DNA of 64,000 nt, taken from positions 124,001 through 188,000 of the forward strand of contig NZ_JOID01000008.1 in assembly GCF_000719865.1 (NCBI RefSeq), in the 5' to 3' direction. The position numbers were made by a program, and so were the translations under genes. Positions 25,481-34,084 of the stretch are shown here, one piece after another (within the stretch, counting starts at the first letter, position 1; each line of letters opens with the position of its first letter). Below the pieces are notes generated by a model. That model was not told the DNA's origin, made no database searches, and saw nothing but the letters and a program-made list of their open reading frames with translations. This DNA comes from Streptomyces albus subsp. albus (lineage in GTDB: Bacteria; Actinomycetota; Actinomycetes; Streptomycetales; Streptomycetaceae).

Positions 25481-25795
25481 ATGATGACGTCAGTCGACAC
25501 TGAACTGATCCGGGTGCTGGCGGACCCGCTCAGGCTGAGAATCGTGACGCTGCTAGCCAGCGAGACCCTCTGCACCACGCACCTGGTCGAGGAGACCGGC
25601 GCCCGCCAGACGAATCTTTCCAACCATCTGCGGGTGCTCCGCGAGGCCGGAGTCGTCGAAACCGAGCCCTGCGGCCGCTACACGTACTACAAGCTGCGGC
25701 CCGACGTCATCGAAGCCCTGGCCGTCTCGTTCGCCGAGCTGGCCCGCACCGCCCGCGCCACCCAGGCCGCCGACACGAAAAGGTCCTGCCCGTGA
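25481..25795 (+). CDS. arsR: ArsR-family arsenic-responsive repressor
   Basis: 104-residue winged-helix repressor. The HTH core is CTTHLVEETGARQTNLSNHLRVLREAGVVETEPCGRYTYYKL, with candidate As(III) ligands Cys27 in SETLCTTHL, a cysteine in EPCGRY and one near the C terminus (KRSCP). The canonical ELCVCDL metal box is replaced by ETLCTTHL, so ligand geometry differs from the plasmid R773 protein. No ribosome site precedes the ATG at 25481 (another ATG is adjacent), so the mRNA may be leaderless or nearly so. The stop overlaps the GTG of acr3 (GTGA). Confidence 0.9.
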   Translation: MMTSVDTELIRVLADPLRLRIVTLLASETLCTTHLVEETGARQTNLSNHLRVLREAGVVETEPCGRYTYYKLRPDVIEALAVSFAELARTARATQAADTKRSCP

Positions 25796-26916
25796 CCCGC
25801 ACCGACCCGCCCCTCGCGCCGGCCACGGAGGAACCCGGTTCCTCCGTCGTCGCGAAGCTCTCCACCCTCGACCGCTTCCTCGCGGTGTGGATCCTGATCG
25901 CCATGGCCGCGGGCCTGGGCCTGGGCCGGCTCGTCCCCGGGATGAACGACGCCCTGGCCGCCGTGGAGATCGGCGGCATCTCGCTGCCCATCGCGCTCGG
26001 TCTGCTGATCATGATGTACCCGGTCCTGGCCAAGGTCCGCTACGACAAGCTGGACGCCGTCACCGGCGACAAGCGGCTGATGGTCTCCTCGCTGGTGATC
26101 AACTGGCTCGTCGGCCCGGCCGTGATGTTCGCCCTCGCCTGGATCTTCCTGCCCGACCTGCCCGAGTACCGCACGGGGCTGATCATCGTCGGCCTGGCCC
26201 GCTGCATCGCCATGGTCATCATCTGGAACGACCTGGCCTGCGGCGACCGCGAGGCCGCCGCCGTCCTCGTCGCCCTCAACTCCGTCTTCCAGGTCCTGGC
26301 CTTCGGCCTGCTCGGCTGGTTCTACCTCGACCTGCTCCCCGGCTGGCTCGGCCTCGGCGACGGCAGCCGCCTCGACATCTCGATGTGGGAGATCGCCCTC
26401 AACGTCGTCATCTTCCTGGGCATCCCGCTCCTCGCCGGCTTCCTCACCCGCCGCATCGGCGAGCGGCGGATGGGCCGCGAGTCCTACGAGGCGAAGGTGC
26501 TCCCGAGGATCGGCCCCTGGGCCCTCTACGGCCTGCTCTTCACCATCGTGGTCCTCTTCGCCCTGCAGGGGAAGACGATCACCTCGCAGCCGCTGGACGT
26601 GGCCCGCATCGCCGTCCCCCTGCTCGTCTACTTCGCGCTGATGTGGTTCGGCAGCTTCGCCCTCGGCAAGGCCATCGGCCTGCCCTACGACCGCTCCGCG
26701 ACCCTGGCCTTCACCGCCGCCGGGAACAACTTCGAGCTCGCCATCGCTGTCGCCATCGCGACCTTCGGCGTCACCTCCGGCCAGGCGCTCTCGGGTGTCG
26801 TCGGCCCCCTGATCGAGGTCCCCGTTCTCATCGGCCTCGTCTACGTGTCACTGGCCTGGCGCCACCGGTTCGGAACCCCCGCGCCGGCCGCCGGCCCGGA
26901 AGGAAAGCTGTCATGA
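25792..26916 (+). CDS. acr3: arsenite permease Acr3
   Basis: 374-residue polytopic permease of the Acr3 (BASS-superfamily) arsenite exporters, with about ten membrane helices from residue 20 on. The conserved cysteine lies in GLARCIAMVIIWNDLACGDREAAAVLVALNSVFQ (about residues 126-160), and the family segment TAAGNNFELAIAVAIATFG comes near 305. GTG start overlaps arsR, and the stop overlaps the DUF2180 gene (ATGA). It exports As(III), possibly driven or assisted by ArsA encoded in the same cluster. Confidence 0.93.
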   Translation: MTRTDPPLAPATEEPGSSVVAKLSTLDRFLAVWILIAMAAGLGLGRLVPGMNDALAAVEIGGISLPIALGLLIMMYPVLAKVRYDKLDAVTGDKRLMVSSLVINWLVGPAVMFALAWIFLPDLPEYRTGLIIVGLARCIAMVIIWNDLACGDREAAAVLVALNSVFQVLAFGLLGWFYLDLLPGWLGLGDGSRLDISMWEIALNVVIFLGIPLLAGFLTRRIGERRMGRESYEAKVLPRIGPWALYGLLFTIVVLFALQGKTITSQPLDVARIAVPLLVYFALMWFGSFALGKAIGLPYDRSATLAFTAAGNNFELAIAVAIATFGVTSGQALSGVVGPLIEVPVLIGLVYVSLAWRHRFGTPAPAAGPEGKLS

Positions 26917-27140
26917 ACTGCCTCACCTGCACCCTGCACGGCGACACCGCCCCGGCCACGGGCCTCTGCGCCGGCTGCGGCACCGGAGTCTGCCGGGAGC
27001 ACACCCGGATCGGCCTGCGTACCGTCCGCCGCGGCCCGATCATCGGCCCGGCCCTGTACGGCACCGAGCGCCGGCTCCTCTGCCCGGAGTGCGCGACGGC
27101 GGACGCCGCGGCCCCCGTGGCCGTCACGACCGCCGCGTAA
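26913..27140 (+). CDS. DUF2180 zinc-ribbon-like small protein
   Basis: 75-residue cysteine-rich protein. CxxC pairs occur at residues 3-6 (CLTC), 19-22 (CAGC), and C-P-E-C near 61-64, with C27 and H30 completing a plausible B-box-like zinc site. It resembles DUF2180. ATG overlaps the acr3 stop (ATGA), with AAGGAAAG upstream, so it is made with the arsenite exporter. A metal or metalloid-binding accessory role is suggested by context only. It is convergent with the SHOCT gene across a strong hairpin. Confidence 0.72.
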   Translation: MNCLTCTLHGDTAPATGLCAGCGTGVCREHTRIGLRTVRRGPIIGPALYGTERRLLCPECATADAAAPVAVTTAA

Positions 27141-27157
27141 CCACGGGGCCGGCACCA

Positions 27158-27199
27158 CGGCGGCCCGCCGCGGGAGCACGGGCCCGCCGCGGGCCGCCG
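27158..27199. terminator. bidirectional GC hairpin after the ars operon
   Basis: A 17-base arm at 27158-27174 pairs with 27183-27199 with a single mismatch around an 8-base loop. It lies in the short gap between the convergent DUF2180 and SHOCT genes, so it can stop transcription from both sides. No U tract. Confidence 0.65.
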
Positions 27200-27204
27200 G
27201 CCGT

Positions 27205-27468
27205 TCACGTCCGGGGCGGCCCGGCGGAGTGGAGCGTGTCCAGACGCCGCCGGTACTCCTCGTCGTCGATCTCGCCCCGTGCGAACCGTTCGGCGAGCAC
27301 CTGCTCCGGCGAGGGGGGAACGGGCCGCGTCGGCTGCTCGGTCCGGCTGCCCAGGGCCCGGAAGAGCATCACCGCACCGGTAATGATCAGCACCCAGAAA
27401 AGGATCATCCCGGCGGACATCGCGAACCAGCCCCAGCCGCTGACGTCATGGTCGTACCAGAACATCAT
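27205..27468 (-). CDS. small SHOCT-domain membrane protein
   Basis: 87 residues. One membrane helix (WGWFAMSAGMILFWVLIITGAV, about residues 11-33) is followed by a C-terminal SHOCT motif, SPEQVLAERFARGEIDDEEYRRRLDTL (about 53-79). Such proteins are common near actinobacterial stress or transport genes; the function is unknown. Two adjacent ATGs (27468 and 27465) follow GAGG; the second has the better spacing. No coupling to neighbours. Confidence 0.75.
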   Translation of the reverse strand: MMFWYDHDVSGWGWFAMSAGMILFWVLIITGAVMLFRALGSRTEQPTRPVPPSPEQVLAERFARGEIDDEEYRRRLDTLHSAGPPRT

Positions 27469-27769
27469 GTCCCTCACGCCCTTCGGATCCTCGGGCCGCG
27501 AACACGGACCGTCCGCCGCCCTCATCCTCCAGGCTGCCTCGCCCCCCGGCTGCCCGCATGAGCCGTTCGGGGGCCACACCCGGGACCAAGTACCCCCACC
27601 GGGTAGGGATGACTTCCCAAACCGACCCTGAACGGGAGCCCCGGGGGCGGACACCGGAACCCCGCCCTCCCCCGGCTCCGGGACCGGCTCGGGACACCGG
27701 CCGGGCCGCCGTCGGCCGCCCCGGAAAGGGGACGAGGCCCGGCCCCGGCCCGTCCGGTGAGCGCCCCCG
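27469..27769. other. intergenic region, SHOCT gene to rnj
   Basis: 301 bases upstream of the SHOCT gene and downstream of the RNase J gene (both minus strand). It presumably carries the SHOCT promoter and the rnj terminator, but I see no convincing hairpin or promoter hexamers. Confidence 0.4.
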
Positions 27770-29455
27770 TCAGGCGTCGATGACGACGGGGATGATGAGG
27801 GGCTTGCGGCGGTACGTACGGAACGCCCAGGAGGCCACGGCGCGGGCGATGAGCTGTTCGAGCTGGTGGGCCTCCCCGACCCCTTCCTCCGCCGCCTTCG
27901 CCAGCGTCTTCTCGATGACGGGCACGACCGGCTCGAACGTGGTGTCGTCGTGGACGAAACCACGGGCGAGGAAGTCGGGGGCCTCGGCCAGGGCGCCGGT
28001 GTCGGCGTCGACGATGGCCACGACGGTGACCACGCCCTCCTCCGCGAGGGTGACCCGGTCCTTGAGGGAGGCCTCGGTGGCGCCGCCGACCTCCATGCCG
28101 TCCACGTAGATGTTCCCCGCGGGCACCTTGCCGGTGATCGAGGCCCGTCCGTCCACCAGGTCGACGACCACGCCGTCCTCGGCGATGACCACGCGGTCGG
28201 GGTCGACCCCGGTCCGCACGGCCAGCTCCGCGTTGGCCCGCAAGTGACGCCACTCCCCGTGCACGGGCATGACGTTCCGGGGCTTGACGATGTTGTAGCA
28301 GTACACGAGCTCACCGGCGCTGGCGTGCCCGGAGACGTGCACCTTCGCGTTGCCCTTGTGGACGACGTTGGCGCCCCACCGGGTCAGCCCGTTGATCACC
28401 CGGTAGATGGCGTTCTCGTTGCCCGGGATGAGCGAGCTGGCCAGCAGCACGGTGTCGCCCTCGCCGATCCGGATCATGTGGTCGCGGTTGGCCATCCGCG
28501 ACAGCGCGGCCATCGGCTCGCCCTGCGACCCGGTGCACACCAGCGCGATCTTGCTCGGCGGCAGCTTCTCCAGCTCCTTCACGGAGACCACCAGCCCCTT
28601 GGGCACCTTCAGATAGCCCAGGTCCCGGGCGATGCCCATGTTGCGGACCATCGACCGGCCCACGAAGGCGACCTTCCGGCCGTGCTGGTGCGCCGCGTCG
28701 AGCACCTGCTGGATACGGTGCACATGGCTGGCGAAGCTGGAGACGATGACCCGCTTCGGGGAAGTCCTCAGCACCCGCTCGATCGCGGGGTTCAGCTCCT
28801 GCTCGGAGGTGGTGAAGCCGGGCACTTCGGCGTTGGTGGAGTCGGTGAGGAACAGATCGACGCCCTCCTCGCCGAGCCGCGCGAAGGCCCGCAGGTCGGT
28901 GATGCGCTCGTCCAGCGGGAACTGGTCCATCTTGAAGTCGCCGGTGTGCAGCACCAGGCCCGCGGAGGTGCGGATCGCCACCGCCAGACTGTCCGGGATC
29001 GAGTGGTTGACCGCGACGAACTCGCAGTCGAACGGGCCGAAGCCGCGCCGGTCACCCTCGCGGACCCGCACCTGGCGCGGCTTGATGCCGTGCTCCTTGA
29101 GCTTCGCCTCCAGGAACGCCAGCGTCAGCTTGGAGCCCACGACGGGAATGTCCGCCCGCTCGCGGAGCAGATACGGCACACCGCCGATGTGGTCCTCGTG
29201 CCCGTGCGTCAGCACGATCGCCACGATGTCGTCCAGCCGGTCCCGGATCGAGGTGAAGTCGGGGAGGATCACATCCACACCGGGCTGGTGCTCCTCGGGG
29301 AAGAGCACGCCGCAGTCGACGACGAGCAGCTTGCCGGCGTGCTCGAAGACCGTCATGTTGCGGCCGATCTCGCCCAGGCCGCCCAGGGCGACCACCCGCA
29401 GCCCGCCGTCGGGCAGCGGAGGAGCGGCTTTCAATTCGGGATGGGGATGACTCAT
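27770..29455 (-). CDS. rnj: ribonuclease J
   Basis: 561-residue metallo-beta-lactamase/beta-CASP ribonuclease with 5'-exonuclease and endonuclease roles in RNA decay and rRNA processing. The zinc motif LTHGHEDHIGGVPYLL lies near residue 82, NHSIPDSLAVAI and HTGDFKMDQ follow, and the beta-CASP segment ends with SGHASAGELVYCYNIVKPRNVMPVHGEWRHL (about 375-405). The C-terminal domain after residue 450 is the usual RNase J extension. ATG at 29455 starts the conserved region with no strong ribosome site. A longer frame adds only low-complexity sequence. Confidence 0.93.
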   Translation of the reverse strand: MSHPHPELKAAPPLPDGGLRVVALGGLGEIGRNMTVFEHAGKLLVVDCGVLFPEEHQPGVDVILPDFTSIRDRLDDIVAIVLTHGHEDHIGGVPYLLRERADIPVVGSKLTLAFLEAKLKEHGIKPRQVRVREGDRRGFGPFDCEFVAVNHSIPDSLAVAIRTSAGLVLHTGDFKMDQFPLDERITDLRAFARLGEEGVDLFLTDSTNAEVPGFTTSEQELNPAIERVLRTSPKRVIVSSFASHVHRIQQVLDAAHQHGRKVAFVGRSMVRNMGIARDLGYLKVPKGLVVSVKELEKLPPSKIALVCTGSQGEPMAALSRMANRDHMIRIGEGDTVLLASSLIPGNENAIYRVINGLTRWGANVVHKGNAKVHVSGHASAGELVYCYNIVKPRNVMPVHGEWRHLRANAELAVRTGVDPDRVVIAEDGVVVDLVDGRASITGKVPAGNIYVDGMEVGGATEASLKDRVTLAEEGVVTVVAIVDADTGALAEAPDFLARGFVHDDTTFEPVVPVIEKTLAKAAEEGVGEAHQLEQLIARAVASWAFRTYRRKPLIIPVVIDA

Positions 29456-29583
29456 TGTCCGGACGCTACCGGAGGCTCCGGCAGGCGGCTCCCGGCCCCC
29501 ACCGCTCGGCCCACCCGGCACCGCCCGATCAGGTAACCGGAAGCCGGCCCCCGAGGGCCTCCGGAGCCGCCCGCCGCCGGCCG

Positions 29584-29985
29584 TCAGCCGCGCGCTTCGA
29601 GCCGCCGGCGGAGGGTGGCGGCGAAGTCCTCGGCGGCCAGCAACCGGGCCCGCAGGGTCTCGCAGCGGGCGTCGGCCACCTTGCGGTACGCGTCCAGCCG
29701 CTCGCGCAGCAGCTCCCGCTCCCCGTCCGCCGGCGGATCACCGGCGCCCGAGAGGCGGTCGGTGATCTCCAGCAGATCCCGCATCTCCTCCAGGGAGAAG
29801 TCCAGCGGTTTCATCCGGCGGATGACCATGAGGCGCTCGACGTCGGCGTCGGTGTACAGGCGGAAGCCGCCCTTGCTGCGGGCCGAGGGGCGGACCAGAC
29901 CGACGTCCTCGTAGTGGCGGATCGTGCGGAGCGACAACCCGGTCCGCTCGGCCACCTCGCCGATCTGCATCTGCCGCTCACTCAT
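29584..29985 (-). CDS. MerR-family transcriptional regulator
   Basis: 133 residues. The N-terminal MerR HTH reads QIGEVAERTGLSLRTIRHYEDVGLVRPSARSKGGFRLY (about residues 7-45), followed by a wing and a long coiled coil (about 80-130). One cysteine (DARCETL) is present in the coiled coil; no CxxC metal loop is seen. It is divergent from the SulP transporter, and the region between contains a promoter with the 19-base spacer typical of MerR control. The inducer is not evident. ATG at 29985 or 29970 are both possible. Confidence 0.85.
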   Translation of the reverse strand: MSERQMQIGEVAERTGLSLRTIRHYEDVGLVRPSARSKGGFRLYTDADVERLMVIRRMKPLDFSLEEMRDLLEITDRLSGAGDPPADGERELLRERLDAYRKVADARCETLRARLLAAEDFAATLRRRLEARG

Positions 29986-30380
29986 CGCCGCGCCTGCTCC
30001 CTCTGCCGTTCCACCGCTTCGAACGTTCGCATCGATCCAGCCCGCGTGTCTGGAATCACATGATTCGAGCGCTTGTCTACCTGCATTTCACAGCCCTGAT
30101 TCGCACCCTGCCCTCACGTCAGGGTAGAGTTTTTGACGTGGACGCCCGCGCCGTACAGCTGCGGCCCGGGCACCCCCGCTGGACCGTGGCCCCCACCAAG
30201 CCCCGCCGGCACCCGCAGACTTCCGGGCAATGATGCCCGACCGGCGGCCACGACGGCCGCCACCCCCTACCGGCAGGGCCCCCGTCGAGGCCGGGCCGCC
30301 GGGATGCCGCACCGGGTGCGGAGCAGAGTACGCGTGGGCATCCAGCGGTTGGAGGCCTGCGCCCGAACAGAAACGGTCGC
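29986..30380. other. merR-sulP intergenic region
   Basis: 395 bases without a supported gene. It holds the MerR-type promoter at 30100-30130. If that promoter drives sulP, the leader is about 245 bases, long enough for further regulation; no riboswitch was recognised. Confidence 0.5.
30100..30130 (+). promoter_or_regulatory. MerR-type promoter with 19-base spacer
   Basis: TTCGCA (30100-30105) and TAGAGT (30125-30130) are separated by exactly 19 bases. The spacer contains a dyad centred on ACGT, CCCTCACGTCAGGG (30111-30124, one mismatch pair), inside a longer ACCCTG/CAGGGT repeat. Overlong spacers with a dyad are the hallmark of MerR-activated promoters, which matches the adjacent merR gene. 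The site reads towards sulP. Confidence 0.7.
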
Positions 30381-31883
30381 ATGTCCTTCTCGCTGTCCGC
30401 GGTGCCCAAGCCGCGCCTGTCCCGGCCCGACTGGCTCGCCTCCCCGAAGGTGTTCCGCACCGAGGTACTGGCCGGCCTCGTGGTCGCCCTGGCCCTGATC
30501 CCGGAGGCCATCTCCTTCTCGATCATCGCCGGAGTCGACCCCGCCATCGGCCTGTTCGCCTCCTTCACCATGGCCGTGGTGATCTCCGTCGTCGGCGGCC
30601 GCAAGGCCATGATCTCGGCGGCGACCGGTGCGATAGCCCTCGTCATCGCACCGCTCAACCACGAATACGGCCTGGGTCACCTGGTCGCCGCGGTCATCCT
30701 CGGCGGTCTCATGCAGATCGCCCTCGGCGCGGTGGGCGTGGCCAAGCTGATGCGCTTCGTCCCGCGGTCGGTGATGGTCGGCTTCGTCAACGCCCTCGCG
30801 ATCCTGATCTTCCTGGCCCAGGTCCCCGAGCTGCGGAACGTGCCCTGGGCCGTCTACCCGCTCGTCGCGGGCGGCCTGGCGCTGATGGTCCTCTTCCCGC
30901 GCCTGACGAAGGCCGTCCCGGCCCCGCTGGTCTCCATCGTCATCCTGACGCTGATCACCGTCGGCGCCGGCCTGGCCGTCCCGACGGTCGGCGACAAGGG
31001 CGAGCTGCCCTCCTCACTGCCGGTGCCGGGCCTGCCCGAGGTGCCGCTGACGCTGGAGACGCTCACCGTCATCGCCCCGTACTCCTTCGCCTTCGCGCTG
31101 GTCGGCCTGATGGAGTCACTGATGACCGCCAAGCTGGTCGACGACATCACCGACACCCACTCCAACAAGACGCGGGAGTCCATCGGCCAGGGCATCGCCA
31201 ACGTCGTCACGGGATTCTTCGGCGGCATGGGCGGCTGCGCCATGATCGGCCAGACGATGATCAACGTGAAGACCTCCGGGGCCCGCACCCGGCTCTCCAC
31301 CTTCCTGGCCGGTACGTTCCTGCTGATCCTGGTCGTGGTCTTCGGGCCCGTCGTCTCCGACATCCCGATGGCCGCCCTGGTCGCCGTCATGATCCTCGTC
31401 TCGGCCGCCACCTTCGACTGGCACTCCGTCCGGCCCGGGACGCTGCGGCGGATGCCGCTGGGCGAGACGGTCGTGATGGCCGCCACGGTCGCCGTGGTCG
31501 TCGCCACCCACAACCTCGCCATCGGCGTGGTCGTCGGCTGCGTCACCGCCATGGTGATCTTCGCCAAGCGCGTCGCCCACCTCGCCGAGGTCTCCGGCGT
31601 GGTCGACCCGGACGGCAACCAGGTGGTCTACGCGGTCACCGGCGAACTGTTCTTCGCCTCCTCCAACGACCTCGTCTACCAGTTCGACTACAAGGACGAC
31701 CCGGACGACGTCGTCATCGACCTCACCGACGCCCACATCTGGGACGCCTCCTCCGTCGCCGCCCTGGACGCCATCGAGACCAAGTACGCCCAGCGCGGCA
31801 AGAAGGTCACCATCGTCGGCCTCAACAAGCCCAGCGCCGAGATGCACGACAAGCTCGCCGGCCGGCTCACCGCGGGCCACTGA
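30381..31883 (+). CDS. SulP-family anion transporter with STAS domain
   Basis: 500-residue SulP permease. The N-terminal signature LVVALALIPEAISFSIIAGVDPAIGLFAS (residues about 33-61) and a transmembrane core with 10-12 helices run to about residue 400. A C-terminal STAS domain follows (VVIDLTDAHIWDASSVAALDAIETKY, about 440-466). It carries sulfate, bicarbonate or a related anion; the substrate is not decidable here. ATG at 30381 has a weak ribosome site. The divergent MerR regulator and the upstream promoter suggest inducible expression. Confidence 0.88.
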   Translation: MSFSLSAVPKPRLSRPDWLASPKVFRTEVLAGLVVALALIPEAISFSIIAGVDPAIGLFASFTMAVVISVVGGRKAMISAATGAIALVIAPLNHEYGLGHLVAAVILGGLMQIALGAVGVAKLMRFVPRSVMVGFVNALAILIFLAQVPELRNVPWAVYPLVAGGLALMVLFPRLTKAVPAPLVSIVILTLITVGAGLAVPTVGDKGELPSSLPVPGLPEVPLTLETLTVIAPYSFAFALVGLMESLMTAKLVDDITDTHSNKTRESIGQGIANVVTGFFGGMGGCAMIGQTMINVKTSGARTRLSTFLAGTFLLILVVVFGPVVSDIPMAALVAVMILVSAATFDWHSVRPGTLRRMPLGETVVMAATVAVVVATHNLAIGVVVGCVTAMVIFAKRVAHLAEVSGVVDPDGNQVVYAVTGELFFASSNDLVYQFDYKDDPDDVVIDLTDAHIWDASSVAALDAIETKYAQRGKKVTIVGLNKPSAEMHDKLAGRLTAGH

Positions 31884-32040
31884 GCCACTGACGCGCCCGT
31901 CCCCGGCCTCCCTCCTCCCGACGGGCCGAGGACGACTCCTCTCGCGGGGCCGGGCCGGGACACCGTGATCTCCGGCTCCGCGGGGGCGAGGCCCAGGCGC
32001 GGCAGCCGGCCGGCGACGGGGAACGGGATTCGGAAAACAC

Positions 32041-32088
32041 GAAACGGGCCTCTCCGAGCGACTTTCGTCACCTGGAGAGGCCCGTTTC
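32041..32088. terminator. 15-bp hairpin serving tRNA-Leu (and sulP)
   Basis: GAAACGGGCCTCTCC (32041-32055) pairs perfectly with GGAGAGGCCCGTTTC (32074-32088). Read on the minus strand it is followed by a T-rich run, so it fits an intrinsic terminator for the tRNA-Leu transcript. It can also stop sulP reading from the left. Confidence 0.8.
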
Positions 32089-32102
32089 CGATACCTCTTG
32101 CG

Positions 32103-32186
32103 TGCGCGAGGGGGGAGTTGAACCCCCACGCCCTTTCGGGCACTGGAACCTGAATCCAGCGCGTCTGCCTATTCCGCCACCCGCGC
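32103..32186 (-). tRNA. tRNA-Leu (CAG)
   Basis: 84-nucleotide class II tRNA. The acceptor GCGCGGG pairs with CTCGCGC (one G-U). The anticodon stem CTGGA/TCCAG encloses loop TTCAGGT, giving anticodon CAG. A variable arm (TGCCCGAAAGGGCG) and T arm GGGGGTTCAACTCCCCC are present. Discriminator A; CCA is not encoded. Confidence 0.95.
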
Positions 32187-32625
32187 ATGGGTGTTGCCGA
32201 ATGATTCTCTCACATCTCCCGGGCCTCTTCGGGCCGGTGGTGTGTGAGCGCCTTCCGACATCCAGAAGATTAGCACGCCGGTCAGGGTGACTTCACACGC
32301 GTTCCGCCGACCCCCGCGCGCCCCGGCGCGGCCCTCGCGCGACCCGGCCGCGGCGCCCGCGGGGGCCGCGCCGCCCGCCCCGGCCGTCCGCTCTCTCCCC
32401 ATCCGTCCCGCGATCTCCTCGCGGGCGTCCGGTTTCCCGCCCCCGACCGCCCGAGCACCCCGCAGGTTGCGGGACACTGTAGGCGGCCGCCTCTACGATC
32501 CTGTGAGCGGCAACACTGACAGGCAGGGGCGGGATGTGGAACCAGTCGTGTTTGCGGCTCGTGGATACGATCAGTAGGCAGTACCAGCGGCGCGTTGCGG
32601 CACGGGTCAGGGAAGGAGGTGCCCA
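32187..32625. other. intergenic region upstream of fhaA
   Basis: About 440 bases between tRNA-Leu and the fhaA operon; it must hold the tRNA promoter and the operon promoter. TACGAT -10-like hexamers occur at 32494-32499 and 32566-32571 on the plus strand, without convincing -35 partners. No gene seen. Confidence 0.45.
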
Positions 32626-33450
32626 GTGGGAGTACTGAAGCGCTTCGAGCAGCGTCTCGAGGGTCTCGTGAACGGCACCTTCGCCAAGGTGTTCAAGTCC
32701 GAGGTGCAGCCGGTCGAGATCGCCGGCGCGCTCCAGCGCGAGTGCGACAACAACGCGACCATCTGGAACCGCGAGCGGACGGTCGTGCCCAATGACTTCA
32801 TCGTCGAGCTGAGCACACCGGACTTCGACCGCCTCAGCCCCTACTCGGGCCAGCTGGGCGACGAACTGTCCGGCATGGTCCGCGACTACGCCAAGCAGCA
32901 GCGCTACACCTTCATGGGCTCCGTCCAGGTCCACCTGGAGAAGGCCGAGGACCTCGACACCGGCCTCTACCGGGTCCGCAGCCGCACCCTCGCCTCCAGC
33001 GAGTCCCAGGCGCCGGCCGGCCGCCGCCCCGCCGCGGCGCCGCACCCCGGCGGCTACCCGGCACAGCCCGGCGGTCCGCCGCCGATGCCCTCCTCGCCGC
33101 CGCCCGGTGCTCCGCCCGGCCCGGCGCCGGTGTCGCGGCTGCCCGGAGCCGGCCCGCTGCCCGGAGCGCAGACCCGCCGCTGGATCGAGATCAACGGCAC
33201 CCGCCACCAGATCTCCCGTCCGACGCTGGTCCTCGGCCGCAGCACCGAGACCGATGTCCGCATCGACGACCCCGGGGTCTCCCGCCGGCACTGCGAGATC
33301 CGCACGGGTGCGCCCACCGTGATCCAGGATCTCGGGTCGACCAACGGCATCGTGGTGGACGGACAGCACACCACCCGCGCTACGCTCCGCGACGGCTCGC
33401 GAATCGTCGTGGGCAGTACCACCATCGTTTACCGGCAAGCCGAAGGGTGA
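32626..33450 (+). CDS. fhaA: FHA-domain protein FhaA (DUF3662)
   Basis: 274 residues. The N-terminal DUF3662 domain begins MGVLKRFEQRLEGLVNGTFAKVFKSEVQPVEIAGALQREC (to about residue 125). A Pro-rich linker and a C-terminal FHA domain follow (about 183-272), with phospho-threonine-binding residues in LVLGRSTETDVRIDDPGVSRRHCEIR and LGSTNGIVVDG. It binds phosphorylated PknB targets such as the MviN pseudokinase in mycobacteria. GTG at 32626 has an exceptionally strong GGAAGGAGGT upstream. It is the first gene of fhaA-fhaB-pstP-rodA-pbpA-pknB. Confidence 0.92.
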   Translation: MGVLKRFEQRLEGLVNGTFAKVFKSEVQPVEIAGALQRECDNNATIWNRERTVVPNDFIVELSTPDFDRLSPYSGQLGDELSGMVRDYAKQQRYTFMGSVQVHLEKAEDLDTGLYRVRSRTLASSESQAPAGRRPAAAPHPGGYPAQPGGPPPMPSSPPPGAPPGPAPVSRLPGAGPLPGAQTRRWIEINGTRHQISRPTLVLGRSTETDVRIDDPGVSRRHCEIRTGAPTVIQDLGSTNGIVVDGQHTTRATLRDGSRIVVGSTTIVYRQAEG

Positions 33451-33460
33451 AGCGGGGGCA

Positions 33461-33982
33461 ATGTCAGAGCTGACCCTGACGGTCATGCGGCTGGGTTTTC
33501 TCGCCGTACTGTGGCTGTTCGTCATCGTGGCCGTACAGGTCATCCGCAGCGATCTGTTCGGCACCCGCGTGACGCAGCGCGCGGCGCGCCGCGGCGCCGA
33601 GCCCGGCCGCGCGGCCCCGGCGGGCCGTCCGCCGCAGCCCCCGCGCCAGCAGACCGGCGGCCGCGGCGCGGGCCGGCAGCGGCGCGGCGCCCCGACCAAA
33701 CTCGTCGTCACCGAGGGCACGTTGACGGGCACCACCGTCGCGCTGCAGGGGCAGACCATCAGCCTCGGCCGCGCGCACGACTCGACCATCGTGCTCGACG
33801 ACGACTACGCCTCCAGCCGGCACGCCAGGATCTATCCGGACCGGGACGGCCAGTGGATCGTCGAGGACCTCGGCTCCACCAACGGCACCTACCTCGACCG
33901 GAACCGACTCACCGCGCCGACGCCGATTCCGCCGGGAGCGCCGATCCGCATCGGCAAGACCGTCATCGAGCTGCGGAAGTAG
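33461..33982 (+). CDS. fhaB: FHA-domain protein FhaB (FipA)
   Basis: 173 residues. An N-terminal membrane helix (GFLAVLWLFVIVAVQVI, about 12-28) is followed by a basic Pro/Gly-rich linker and a C-terminal FHA domain (about 80-170) with ISLGRAHDSTIVLDDDYASSRHARIYP and DLGSTNGTYLDRNRL. A membrane-linked phospho-Thr reader of the PknA/B system, implicated in growth and division complexes. It follows fhaA by 10 bases. Confidence 0.92.
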   Translation: MSELTLTVMRLGFLAVLWLFVIVAVQVIRSDLFGTRVTQRAARRGAEPGRAAPAGRPPQPPRQQTGGRGAGRQRRGAPTKLVVTEGTLTGTTVALQGQTISLGRAHDSTIVLDDDYASSRHARIYPDRDGQWIVEDLGSTNGTYLDRNRLTAPTPIPPGAPIRIGKTVIELRK

Positions 33983-34084
33983 TAAGACAATGAGCGAGCG
34001 GAGCGAGCGCGCCCCGGCGGATACCGCCGCCGGGACCGTCCCGGCAGGGGACCCCCGCGCGCTCCCGACCGGAGGGTGGGCACC

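Noticed and set aside
33992..34009. GAGCGAGCGGAGCGAGCG repeat between fhaB and pstP as a regulatory element
   Set aside because: Runs of this kind are common in actinobacterial intergenic DNA; nothing links it to a specific function here.
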